Source: Bacillota bacterium
GTDB taxonomy: Bacteria; Bacillota; Clostridia; Peptostreptococcales; Anaerovoracaceae
Reading direction: 5' to 3'
Assembly (NCBI GenBank): GCA_030530285.1
Contig: JAUMVD010000015.1
Span: 1 to 38,834 of the forward strand
Length of the DNA: 38,834 nucleotides
The notes beneath the pieces were generated by a model that ran no database searches, was not told the DNA's origin, and worked only from the letters and a program-made list of their open reading frames with translations. Numbering within the stretch: the stretch's first letter is position 1; each line of letters starts with the position of its first letter. This document shows positions 1 through 7,273 of this stretch, piece by piece. The translations under genes and the position numbers were made by a program.

Positions 1-81
1 AAAACTACAAAAGCAGCTCTTAAAAACGCATAATATTTCAAAAAAATAAGACAACATTGAAGTAAAACAGATATAGGATGT

Positions 82-117
82 AAAACTACAAGAAAAAGGA
101 ATATTTCTTGTAGTTTT
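82..117. terminator. AT-rich 14-bp hairpin, possible bidirectional terminator
   Basis: AAAACTACAAGAAA (82-95) is followed after an 8-nt loop by its exact reverse complement (104-117). The T-rich right arm runs into CTT on the plus strand, and an A-rich left arm gives a U tract on the minus strand. It probably ends a transcript entering from outside the window. The first ten bases of the left arm also occur at 1-10. The rest of 1-218 holds no convincing gene. Confidence 0.45.
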
Positions 118-218
118 CTTATGAGGAGGAGAAAAACTGCAACACTCGCGACAAAACCGGCGACAAAATCCGCCACAACACTCGCGGGGAAGGCAGACCT
201 AAAAAAAAACAAAAAATG

Positions 219-245
219 TTAGCACTCGCTATTGACGAGTGCTAA
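219..245. promoter_or_regulatory. CIRCE operator (HrcA-binding site)
   Basis: TTAGCACTC, a 9-nt spacer and GAGTGCTAA form the perfect consensus inverted repeat recognised by the heat-shock repressor HrcA. It overlaps the -35 hexamer of the hsp20 promoter, so bound HrcA would block RNA polymerase directly. CIRCE is best known upstream of groESL and the hrcA-dnaK operon; here it controls a small heat-shock protein and probably htpG. Confidence 0.97.
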
Positions 246-260
246 CAAAAGTGTTATATT
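232..260 (+). promoter_or_regulatory. hsp20 promoter
   Basis: TTGACG (232-237), a 17-nt spacer and TATATT (255-260) make a near-consensus housekeeping sigma promoter. The -35 lies inside the CIRCE element. Predicted transcription start is near 267, giving a leader of about 50 nt that ends in AGGAGGT (304-310), 7 nt before the hsp20 ATG. Confidence 0.85.
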
Positions 261-317
261 ATAGTCACAAAGGCGGTATTCAAAATAGTAACTATAATAT
301 AAAAGGAGGTATTAACC

Positions 318-755
318 ATGATGATGCCTAGTATTTACAATAACAATCTATTTGATGAATTCTTTGACGGTTTCTTCGCAGAGCCTGCAAGGAAAGCTCC
401 GGAAAAGAGAAGATTCGATCTGATGAAGACCGATATCAAGGAATTGGATAAGGCTTTCGAGCTGGATATCGATATGCCGGGAGTCGCGAAAGAGGACGTA
501 AAAGCCCAGATCGTAGACGGATACCTGATCGTAAGCGCATCCACAAACAAGGAGAGCGAAGAGAAGGACGAACAGGACAAGTACATCAGAAAAGAGAGAT
601 ACTCAGGATCCATGAGCAGAAGGTACTATGTCGGAGACAACATCGAGCAGGATGATATCAAGGCGAAGTTCGAAGACGGTATCCTGAAGCTGACCATTCC
701 TAAGGAAGTGCCTAAGAAGGATCCGGAACCGAAGTTCATCACCATTGAAGGTTAA
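318..755 (+). CDS. hsp20: Small heat-shock protein, Hsp20/alpha-crystallin family
   Basis: This 145-residue cytoplasmic holdase is expected to bind unfolding proteins during heat or other stress. After a short N-terminal arm rich in Phe and Asp ([11 protein letters not shown]), the alpha-crystallin domain spans about residues 35-135. It includes the ELDIDMPGV and GILKLTIPK segments typical of bacterial Hsp18/Hsp20, and a short charged tail follows. Three ATG codons occur in a row at 318, 321 and 324; the first sits 7 nt from a perfect AGGAGGT and is chosen. A strong hairpin terminator separates it from htpG, so the two genes probably share the CIRCE promoter with partial read-through. Confidence 0.95.
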   Translation: MMMPSIYNNNLFDEFFDGFFAEPARKAPEKRRFDLMKTDIKELDKAFELDIDMPGVAKEDVKAQIVDGYLIVSASTNKESEEKDEQDKYIRKERYSGSMSRRYYVGDNIEQDDIKAKFEDGILKLTIPKEVPKKDPEPKFITIEG

Positions 756-794
756 GCAAAGGCTCGCAAATAGCAAAAGCTTCGACCACAACCA

Positions 795-824
795 TGGCCC
801 GCTGCGGCGGGCCAGCATTTTTTT
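795..824 (+). terminator. Rho-independent terminator between hsp20 and htpG
   Basis: TGGCCCGC (795-802) pairs with GCGGGCCA (807-814) across a 4-nt loop, followed by GCATTTTTTT. No separate promoter is evident between this hairpin and the htpG start at 854, so it probably attenuates rather than fully ends transcription. Confidence 0.8.
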
Positions 825-853
825 ATAAGCAATCAGCAGAGGAGGAGCCGTTC

Positions 854-2746
854 ATGGCAAAGAAACAATTCAAGGCAGAATCAAAGCGTTTGCTGGATCT
901 GATGATCAACTCGATTTATACGCATAAGGAAATCTTCTTAAGAGAGCTCATTTCCAACGCCAGCGACGCCATCGATAAAATGTATTATAAGGAGCTGGCT
1001 GACGGCAAGACGGGCGTCAGCAGGGATGATTTCGAGATCATCATCGAAGCCGACAAAGACGCCAGAACACTGAAGATCAGAGATAACGGAATCGGCATGA
1101 ATAAGGAAGAGCTGGAGAAAAATCTCGGTACCATTGCCAAATCCGGATCTTTGGATTTTAAACAGAACATGGAAGACATGGATGAGATCGATATCATCGG
1201 TCAGTTCGGCGTCGGATTCTATTCCGCGTTCATGGTCAGCGACAAGGTTCAGGTGCTGAGCCGCAGCTCCGATGAGGAGCAGGCCTACATCTGGGAATCA
1301 AAGGGCGCTGACGGCTATACCGTCAAGGAAGCCGATAAGGACAGCAATGGAACGGAAATCACTCTCACATTAAAGGAAAACACAGAGGATGAGAACTACG
1401 ACAGATACCTGGAAAGCTACGTGATTAAGGGCCTCATTAAGAAATACTCCGACTACATCAGCTATCCGATCAAGATGGAATCCATGCGCCCGGTGGAAGA
1501 CCCGAAAGCCGCAGAAGAAGGCACCGATGAGGAACCGGTCATGGAGATCTATATGGAGACCCTCAACAGCATGGTGCCGCTTTGGAAGAAGCAGAAATCC
1601 GAGATTTCCACGGAAGACTATAACAACTTCTACAAAGACAAGTTCGACTTCATGGATCCGGCCAAGGTGATCCACACCAACGTGGACGGACTCATCAGCT
1701 ACACGGCGCTTTTGTTTATCCCGTCCCAGGCTCCGTACAACTACTATACAAAAGACTACGAGAAGGGACTGCAGCTCTATTCGTCCGGAGTCCTTATTAC
1801 CGATAAGTGCCCGGATCTGTTGCCGGACTATTTCAGCTTCGTGAAAGGTCTGGTGGATTCTCAGGATCTGTCGCTGAACATATCCCGAGAAGTGCTGCAG
1901 CATGACAGACAGCTGAAGGCCATCGCCAAGACGCTGGAAAAGAAGATCAAGTCCGAACTGCTGGACATGCAGAAAAAGGATCGGGAAGGCTACATCGAAT
2001 TCTTTAAGAATTTCGGCCTGCAGCTGAAGTTCGGCATGTACGACAAGTACGGCATGAATAAGGACAAGGTCAAGGATCTGGTGATGTTCTATTCCTCAAG
2101 CGAGGAAGAGCTGGTAACCCTGGCAGAGTACGTGAGCAGGATGAAGGAAGATCAGACCGATATTTACTACGCCAGCGGTGACAGCATCCAGCAGATCGAC
2201 AGACTCCCTCAGACCGAGGGCCTTAAGAGCAAAGGCTACGAGATTCTGTACATGACGGATGACGTTGACGAATTCGCCATCCAGATGCTGCACGAATACG
2301 ACGGCAAGACGTTCAAATCCGTACAGTCGGATGATATCGCAGACAGCGAAGAAGATAAAGCAAAAGCCGAGAAAAAGGCCGAAGAGAGCAAAGATATGCT
2401 GGAAGCCATGGCCAAGGCACTGGAAGGCAAAGTCAGCGAAGTCAAGATCAGCACCAGACTGACCAGTCATCCTGTATGCCTCACCGCCAAAGGCGGCCTC
2501 AGCATCGAGATGGAAAAAGTCCTCAGCCAGATGCCGATGGATGAGCAGATCAAGGCCGAAAAGATCCTGGAGATCAACGCCGATCACGAGATCATGCAGG
2601 CCCTGACAAAAGCCTTTGAGCGAGGCGACGGAAGTCTGGAAGAATACGCGGGGCTGCTGTACGAACAGGCCAGACTGATTGAAGGGCTCCCGGTGGAGGA
2701 TCCGATCAAATTCAGCGACGCGGTTTGCAGGCTGATGACAAAATAG
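854..2746 (+). CDS. htpG: Molecular chaperone HtpG (Hsp90 family)
   Basis: This 630-residue ATP-dependent chaperone has the full bacterial Hsp90 length. The N-terminal GHKL ATPase has the NASDA motif (Asn35-Asp38) and the lid/glycine loop [11 protein letters not shown] (about 116-126). The middle domain carries ISREVLQ with the catalytic-loop Arg at about 345, and a dimerisation domain ends the protein. The start at 854 is chosen because AGAGGAGG (838-845) lies 8 nt upstream and [14 protein letters not shown] matches the family's N-terminus; an upstream in-frame ATG at 794 lies within the terminator hairpin and is rejected. The gene is likely expressed by read-through from the CIRCE-controlled hsp20 promoter. 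That would place it under HrcA, unlike B. subtilis htpG, which is known to be HrcA-independent. Confidence 0.97.
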   Translation: MAKKQFKAESKRLLDLMINSIYTHKEIFLRELISNASDAIDKMYYKELADGKTGVSRDDFEIIIEADKDARTLKIRDNGIGMNKEELEKNLGTIAKSGSLDFKQNMEDMDEIDIIGQFGVGFYSAFMVSDKVQVLSRSSDEEQAYIWESKGADGYTVKEADKDSNGTEITLTLKENTEDENYDRYLESYVIKGLIKKYSDYISYPIKMESMRPVEDPKAAEEGTDEEPVMEIYMETLNSMVPLWKKQKSEISTEDYNNFYKDKFDFMDPAKVIHTNVDGLISYTALLFIPSQAPYNYYTKDYEKGLQLYSSGVLITDKCPDLLPDYFSFVKGLVDSQDLSLNISREVLQHDRQLKAIAKTLEKKIKSELLDMQKKDREGYIEFFKNFGLQLKFGMYDKYGMNKDKVKDLVMFYSSSEEELVTLAEYVSRMKEDQTDIYYASGDSIQQIDRLPQTEGLKSKGYEILYMTDDVDEFAIQMLHEYDGKTFKSVQSDDIADSEEDKAKAEKKAEESKDMLEAMAKALEGKVSEVKISTRLTSHPVCLTAKGGLSIEMEKVLSQMPMDEQIKAEKILEINADHEIMQALTKAFERGDGSLEEYAGLLYEQARLIEGLPVEDPIKFSDAVCRLMTK

Positions 2747-2767
2747 TAGAAGTACCGCGCCTTACTG

Positions 2768-2776
2768 TGGTATATT
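2768..2776 (+). promoter_or_regulatory. Extended -10 promoter element for holA
   Basis: TGG directly precedes TATATT (2771-2776), giving a TGn-extended -10. No good -35 lies 17 nt upstream. A start 7 nt downstream would fall at 2783, exactly the A of the holA ATG, implying a leaderless message. Confidence 0.5.
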
Positions 2777-2782
2777 AGAACC

Positions 2783-3871
2783 ATGGGAAGAGCAGACGAA
2801 CACGCATACATCAGAATAGGCAAAGACATCAAGACCGGCAGGATACCCGGTCTTGTTGTGTTGCTGGGAAAAGAACAGTTTCTGGTCAACTTTTATGCGG
2901 CCTTTCTGACAAAGAAATATGTAAACGAGGCCAGCAAAAGCCTGGATCTCGTATCCTTAGACAGGGAATCCGTCACCGCGGATGAGATCATAGAAGCGGT
3001 GGAGACCATCAGCATTCTCTCCGAGAGAAAGGTGGTCGTGGTCAATGACTTCATCGATTCCAAGGGCAAATACCCTAAGAATCTGCAGCCTAAGAGCAGA
3101 GACTTTGACCGATTGATCGCATATATAGAGAAGATTCCGGAAGGCGCCATGCTGATTCTGACCATCGCGGATCAGGAAGAGGACATGACGGCGAAAGAAA
3201 TCGCCAAGTCGAAGCTTTTGCAGACCGCCGCATCATGCGGCAGCGTCTATGACTTCGGACCGCTGGATCACGGGCAGCTGCGCGGGTTTATCGATAAGCG
3301 CTTCCGAGGCTCGGGCAAAAGCTACAGACCTTCGCTGGTTGACCTGATCGCGAGGGAAAGCGGCTATGGAAACAAAAACGTAGACTACGGCCTTTACGAA
3401 CTGGATAACGATCTGAAAAAAATCATTGCCCACAGCGGCCGCAATGCCGAGATCACCAGCGACGATATCATCAGTGTGATCACCATCAATCCTGAAAACA
3501 ATATCTTCGGAATGCTGGATGCCATCGGGGAAAACCGCAAGGACAGGGCGCTGAGCCTTTTGCATAATCTCACGGGCGACGGGGTGAATGAGTTCCGGAT
3601 CCTCAGCATGATCACCAGCCAGCTGGAACTCATGCTCATCACGAAAGAGATGAATGACGAGGGCATGAATCTGCCGGCGATACAGCAGGTGCTGTATAAG
3701 CAGGACCGGACCAATAAATACAGAGTGGAAAACGCTCTCAGATGCGCCAGAAGATTCCGGACGGAAGACCTGAGACGGATTCTGAGCTCCGCTTATGACG
3801 TGGATATGAATATCAAGAGCGGGCTTTATCCGGCTGAGCTGGCACTGGAACTTCTGATCACCGGAGTTTGA
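2783..3871 (+). CDS. holA: DNA polymerase III subunit delta
   Basis: This 362-residue protein is the delta subunit of the clamp loader, which opens the beta sliding clamp during DNA replication. The N-terminus (IPGLVVLLGKEQFLVNFYAAFL) matches the family's 'YLLYGxExFLI' opening. It is followed by the AAA-like region (SERKVVVVNDF) and the C-terminal helical collar (ENNIFGMLDAIGENRKDRAL onward). Length is typical. The only usable start is ATG 2783: the conserved N-terminus begins a few residues later, and no SD precedes it. The upstream bases instead form an extended -10, so the mRNA may be leaderless. The stop codon overlaps the start of the following transporter gene. Confidence 0.93.
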   Translation: MGRADEHAYIRIGKDIKTGRIPGLVVLLGKEQFLVNFYAAFLTKKYVNEASKSLDLVSLDRESVTADEIIEAVETISILSERKVVVVNDFIDSKGKYPKNLQPKSRDFDRLIAYIEKIPEGAMLILTIADQEEDMTAKEIAKSKLLQTAASCGSVYDFGPLDHGQLRGFIDKRFRGSGKSYRPSLVDLIARESGYGNKNVDYGLYELDNDLKKIIAHSGRNAEITSDDIISVITINPENNIFGMLDAIGENRKDRALSLLHNLTGDGVNEFRILSMITSQLELMLITKEMNDEGMNLPAIQQVLYKQDRTNKYRVENALRCARRFRTEDLRRILSSAYDVDMNIKSGLYPAELALELLITGV

Positions 3872-4767
3872 TGATGAAAACAGGGCATAACAGACAACTG
3901 GGCGCGGACATGATGCTCGTCCTCATCACTTTAGGGTGGGGCGTCTCCTACTTTATGATGGATATATGTCTGGAGGAGATGGATCCGCTGACGCTGAACG
4001 CCTACAGATTTCTGGGGGCGTTTGTCATCGCGGGACTGCTGGCATTTAAAAGGATCAAGAGCGTAAATAAAGAGACCTTGAAGTACGCTTTTTTTGTGTC
4101 TATTTCATTGATTTTTGTCTATATCGGAGCCACATACGGGGTAAAGTATACCACCCAGTCCAACGCGGGGTTTTTCTGCGCGACATCTACAATCTTCACG
4201 CCTATCATGGCGTATGTATTTAAGAAAGTCGTACCGGACCGGAAGCTCCTGGTGGTCATTATCATGTGCTTCTGCGGCATGGCGATGATGAGTCTGGATG
4301 CGCAGCTGCATATCGCCATCGGAGATCTGCTGTGCGTGCTGTGCGGATTTGCTTATGCCATCGATCTGCTCATCACCGAAACCGGCGTAAAGCACGAAGA
4401 AGTCGACGCGTTCCAGCTGGGAGTCTATCAACTGGGATTCACCGGCGTGTGGATGCTGATCTTATCCTTCATCTTCGAGCAGCCTGTGACGCCGCAGACA
4501 ACGGGAGGATGGGTTTGCCTGATATTCCTGTCCGTTTTCTGCACGGGCATTGCCTTCATCGTGCAGGCCATCGCCCAGCAGTATACCACAGCGACGCATT
4601 GCGGCATCATTTTCGCGCTGGAGCCTGTATTCGCGGGCATCGTCGCCTTCTTATTCGCAGGGGAGAGATTGCTGCCGCGGGCCTACGTGGGCGCGTGCAT
4701 CATGCTGCTCAGCCTGCTCATCATGGAAATCAATCCGAAGAGTGTCAAACGGGACGATCCGGCGTGA
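3871..4767 (+). CDS. DMT-superfamily (EamA) metabolite exporter
   Basis: This hydrophobic protein of about 298 residues has two EamA repeats, each with about five membrane helices (ten in total), typical of drug/metabolite or amino-acid exporters of the inner membrane. Characteristic segments are GWGVSYFMMDICLEEMDP at the start and ALEPVFAGIVAFLFAGERL in the second repeat. The substrate cannot be told from sequence. ATG 3871 shares one base with the holA TGA, with GGAG at 3863-3866; ATG 3874 gives better SD spacing and TTG 3868 is also in frame. The overlap suggests translational coupling to holA. Confidence 0.88.
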   Translation: MMKTGHNRQLGADMMLVLITLGWGVSYFMMDICLEEMDPLTLNAYRFLGAFVIAGLLAFKRIKSVNKETLKYAFFVSISLIFVYIGATYGVKYTTQSNAGFFCATSTIFTPIMAYVFKKVVPDRKLLVVIIMCFCGMAMMSLDAQLHIAIGDLLCVLCGFAYAIDLLITETGVKHEEVDAFQLGVYQLGFTGVWMLILSFIFEQPVTPQTTGGWVCLIFLSVFCTGIAFIVQAIAQQYTTATHCGIIFALEPVFAGIVAFLFAGERLLPRAYVGACIMLLSLLIMEINPKSVKRDDPA

Positions 4768-4769
4768 CA

Positions 4770-4781
4770 CATGTATACATG
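4770..4781. promoter_or_regulatory. 12-bp palindrome CATGTATACATG
   Basis: A perfect palindrome centred on GTATAC, about 90 bp upstream of the transhydrogenase promoter. A related palindrome (TTGTATACAA) overlaps that promoter's -35. It could be an operator half of a paired site; no regulator can be named. Confidence 0.3.
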
Positions 4782-4869
4782 GACTTTTTGTACGTATTTT
4801 GATACAATCGAAACTGGGAGCGAGCGCTTGTGTACGGTGAAAAGAACACCGGTATTTGAGTCTTGGATA

Positions 4870-4898
4870 TTGTATACAAGAGCGGGTTCTGATAAAAT
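4870..4898 (+). promoter_or_regulatory. Promoter of the transhydrogenase operon with overlapping palindrome
   Basis: TTGTAT (4870-4875), a 17-nt spacer and TAAAAT (4893-4898) preceded by TGA form an extended -10 promoter; the start is expected near 4905. The -35 lies inside the perfect palindrome TTGTATACAA (4870-4879), which could act as an operator. It resembles a redox-sensor (Rex) half-site sequence, but it lacks the TTGTnAAnnnnTTnACAA spacing of a canonical Rex operator. Confidence 0.65.
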
Positions 4899-4979
4899 TA
4901 TTAGTAAGTCCGCGGGCGTGGATTTCACACGCGAAGAGGCGTCTGCGGATCAGTATAATTGAGATGGAGGACAACAAAT

Positions 4980-5498
4980 ATGAGTGACAAAGCTTGCAAT
5001 TGCGATTGCGCGAAGGAAAGAGCGGCTCAGTTTACTGAACTGGCTCCGACGCTCGAGCAGTACGCGAAAGTTCCTGGAAGTCTGATCACGATACTTCAGA
5101 AGGCGCAGGAAATCTACGGATATCTCTCAGTAGATGCCATAAATTACATTTCTGAAGTCACCGGCATCAAACCGGCAAAGATCTATGGCGTTGCTACATT
5201 CTATGCGCAGTTCAGACTCCAACCGATTGGCAAACATCTGATCATGCTTTGTAAGGGTACCGCCTGCCACGTTAACGGCGCGGACATGATCGAAGAAGCG
5301 ATTTGTGAACACCTGAACATTCAGGATGGAGAGACCACGGAAGATGGCATTTTCACACTCAACAATGTGGCTTGCCTTGGCTGCTGTTCACTGGCGCCTG
5401 TAATGATGGTTAAGAGCGTCGACGGAGACGAAACATATGGAAACCTGACCAAGGATTCCGTAAAGAAGGTCCTCGATGAAATCAGGGAAAGAGCATAG
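4980..5498 (+). CDS. NuoE-like [2Fe-2S] subunit of electron-bifurcating transhydrogenase (StnA-like)
   Basis: This 172-residue protein has the NuoE/HydC thioredoxin-like [2Fe-2S] fold, with ligands Cys91, Cys96, Cys132 and Cys136 (LCKGTAC...CLGCC). It passes electrons between the NuoF-like subunit and its partners. ATG 4980 is chosen because TGGAGGA lies 8 nt upstream. An unusual feature is a short cysteine-rich N-terminus (Cys6, Cys8, Cys10) ahead of the normal fold. It is the first gene of a three-gene operon with a NuoF homologue and a giant GltD fusion. That order matches the Sporomusa-type Nfn (Stn) complex, with the NuoE/NuoF pair shared with HydABC hydrogenases; no [FeFe]-hydrogenase catalytic subunit is present here. 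Confidence 0.9.
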   Translation: MSDKACNCDCAKERAAQFTELAPTLEQYAKVPGSLITILQKAQEIYGYLSVDAINYISEVTGIKPAKIYGVATFYAQFRLQPIGKHLIMLCKGTACHVNGADMIEEAICEHLNIQDGETTEDGIFTLNNVACLGCCSLAPVMMVKSVDGDETYGNLTKDSVKKVLDEIRERA

Positions 5499-5509
5499 GA
5501 GGTGACAGC

Positions 5510-7258
5510 ATGAGAGTTGTAGTAGGACAGGGCAGCTGTGGTGTCGCCACCGGTGCCAGAAAAACTGCTTCGGAATTTGAAAAGCAGATCGCGGAGAAGG
5601 GACTGGACATTCCTGTATCCGTAACAGGTTGTGTAGGCACTTGCTATCTGGAGCCGATCGTCGATGTTTATGACGATAACGAAGAGCTGACCAGATACGT
5701 CAAAGTGCAGCCTGACAAGGTAGCAAAAATTGTGGATGAGCATCTGGTAGGCGGAAAGCCGGTAGCAGAAGATACCATCTCAGAAGAAGATAAACAGTTC
5801 GTTGCCAAGCAGCAGAGAGTCGTTCTGAGAAACTGCGGCGTGATCAATCCGGAAGATATAGATGATTACATCGCTGTAGACGGATATAAGGCCATCGAGA
5901 AAGTCCTCAAGGAAATGAAGCCGGAGGAAGTCATCGAAGAGATCAAGATCTCAGGGCTCAGAGGCAGAGGCGGCGCAGGCTTCCCGACATGGTTCAAGTG
6001 GAACGCCGCGAAGGCAAGCCCTGGAAACGAAAAGTATCTGGTATGTAACGCCGACGAAGGTGACCCGGGCGCATTCATGGACAGATCCGTTCTGGAGGGC
6101 GACCCTCATTCACTGCTGGAAGGCATGATCATAGCGGGATACGCGATGGGAGCATGCGAAGGCATCATCTACTGCCGTGCGGAATATCCGCTGGCCATCA
6201 AGAGACTGGAGATCGCCATGGCTCAGGCCAGAGAGAAGGGATTCCTGGGCAAGAACATCTTCGACAGCGGATTTGATTATGATATCCGCATCAAGGCAGG
6301 CGCCGGCGCATTCGTATGCGGCGAGGAAACAGCGCTGATCGCTTCTCTGGAAGGTGAGAGAGGCATGCCTAGACTGAAGCCGCCATTCCCGGCAGCCAAG
6401 GGATACTGGCAGAAGCCTACAGACATCAATAACGTAGAGACCCTGGCTAACGTGCCATGGATCATTTATAACGGCGGAGCCGCTTTCGCCAACTTCGGAA
6501 CAGAGAAATCACCTGGAACCAAGGTATTCGCTCTGGCCGGCAAGATCAAGAAGGGCGGACTGGTAGAAGTGCCTATGGGCATGACCATCAGGGAAGTCAT
6601 CTTCGGTATCGGCGGCGGCATCAAGAACGACAGAGAATTCAAGGCCGTTCAGATGGGCGGACCTTCAGGCGGATGTATTCCTGCAAGTCTCATCGACACA
6701 CCGGTAACATATGAGGATATCAACAAGACAGGCGCCATCGTAGGTTCCGGCGGTATGATCGTAATGGACGAAGATACCTGCATGGTAGACATGGCGAGAT
6801 ACTTCCTCAACTTCACTCGTGATGAATCCTGCGGCAAGTGCAACTACTGCAGAATCGGTACCAAGAGAATGCTGGAGATCCTGGAGAGGATCACCAACGG
6901 CGAAGGTAAGGACGGCGATATCGAGCTGCTGGAAGAACTGGCCAACAAGATCAAGGACGGTTCCATGTGCGGACTCGGACAGACTGCTCCAAACCCTGTA
7001 CTGACCACGCTGAGATACTTCAGAAACGAGTACGAAGATCATATTTATAACAAGAAATGTACGGCCAAATCCTGTAAGGCACTGATTACATACAACATCA
7101 CAGACGCATGTAAGGGATGTACGCTTTGCGCGAGAAATTGCCCGGTTGACGCCATCAGCGGCAACGTCAAAGAAGTACACGTTATCGATCACGACAAGTG
7201 CATCAAGTGCGGCAAGTGTATGGATCACTGCAAGTTCGGTGCAATCGTCAAAGAATAG
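5510..7258 (+). CDS. NuoF-like FMN/NAD-binding subunit of electron-bifurcating transhydrogenase (StnB-like)
   Basis: This 582-residue protein has three parts. An N-terminal thioredoxin-like [2Fe-2S] domain carries Cys10, Cys41 and Cys45. The NuoF core contains the FMN/NADH-binding GLRGRGGAGFPTW loop (about 149-161) and the [4Fe-4S] site with Cys441, Cys444, Cys447 and Cys487. A C-terminal 2[4Fe-4S] ferredoxin domain (about 525-582) has two CxxCxxC clusters. This layout is that of HydB/HndC/StnB. It would exchange hydride with NAD(H), with FMN as the likely bifurcating flavin as in HydB-type proteins. The ATG follows AGGAGGTGACAGC, 11 nt after the previous gene; the next gene starts 16 nt downstream. 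Confidence 0.93.
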   Translation: MRVVVGQGSCGVATGARKTASEFEKQIAEKGLDIPVSVTGCVGTCYLEPIVDVYDDNEELTRYVKVQPDKVAKIVDEHLVGGKPVAEDTISEEDKQFVAKQQRVVLRNCGVINPEDIDDYIAVDGYKAIEKVLKEMKPEEVIEEIKISGLRGRGGAGFPTWFKWNAAKASPGNEKYLVCNADEGDPGAFMDRSVLEGDPHSLLEGMIIAGYAMGACEGIIYCRAEYPLAIKRLEIAMAQAREKGFLGKNIFDSGFDYDIRIKAGAGAFVCGEETALIASLEGERGMPRLKPPFPAAKGYWQKPTDINNVETLANVPWIIYNGGAAFANFGTEKSPGTKVFALAGKIKKGGLVEVPMGMTIREVIFGIGGGIKNDREFKAVQMGGPSGGCIPASLIDTPVTYEDINKTGAIVGSGGMIVMDEDTCMVDMARYFLNFTRDESCGKCNYCRIGTKRMLEILERITNGEGKDGDIELLEELANKIKDGSMCGLGQTAPNPVLTTLRYFRNEYEDHIYNKKCTAKSCKALITYNITDACKGCTLCARNCPVDAISGNVKEVHVIDHDKCIKCGKCMDHCKFGAIVKE

Positions 7259-7273
7259 GGAGGAGGAAGTATA

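Noticed and set aside
121..222. A 33-codon ORF (start 121, stop TAG 220-222) rich in Arg, Lys, Thr and Ala upstream of CIRCE.
   Set aside because: It has no SD (the preceding bases are a T-rich hairpin arm), its composition is low-complexity, and its end runs into the CIRCE/promoter element.
1370..1903. Long minus-strand open frames inside htpG, the large transhydrogenase subunit and other genes.
   Set aside because: They lie antisense to strongly supported genes, lack SDs and protein-like composition, and reflect codon bias of the real strand.
2751..2776. Terminator between htpG and holA (TACCGC/GTGGTA).
   Set aside because: Only 6 bp with a G-U pair and no T tract.
4870..4879. TTGTATACAA as a Rex redox-repressor operator.
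   Set aside because: The two halves abut without the AAnnnnTT centre of Rex sites; kept only as an unnamed palindrome.
4771..4962. A 63-codon ORF in the leader of the transhydrogenase operon.
   Set aside because: No SD, no recognisable fold, and it spans the promoter and palindromes; it appears to be chance open frame.
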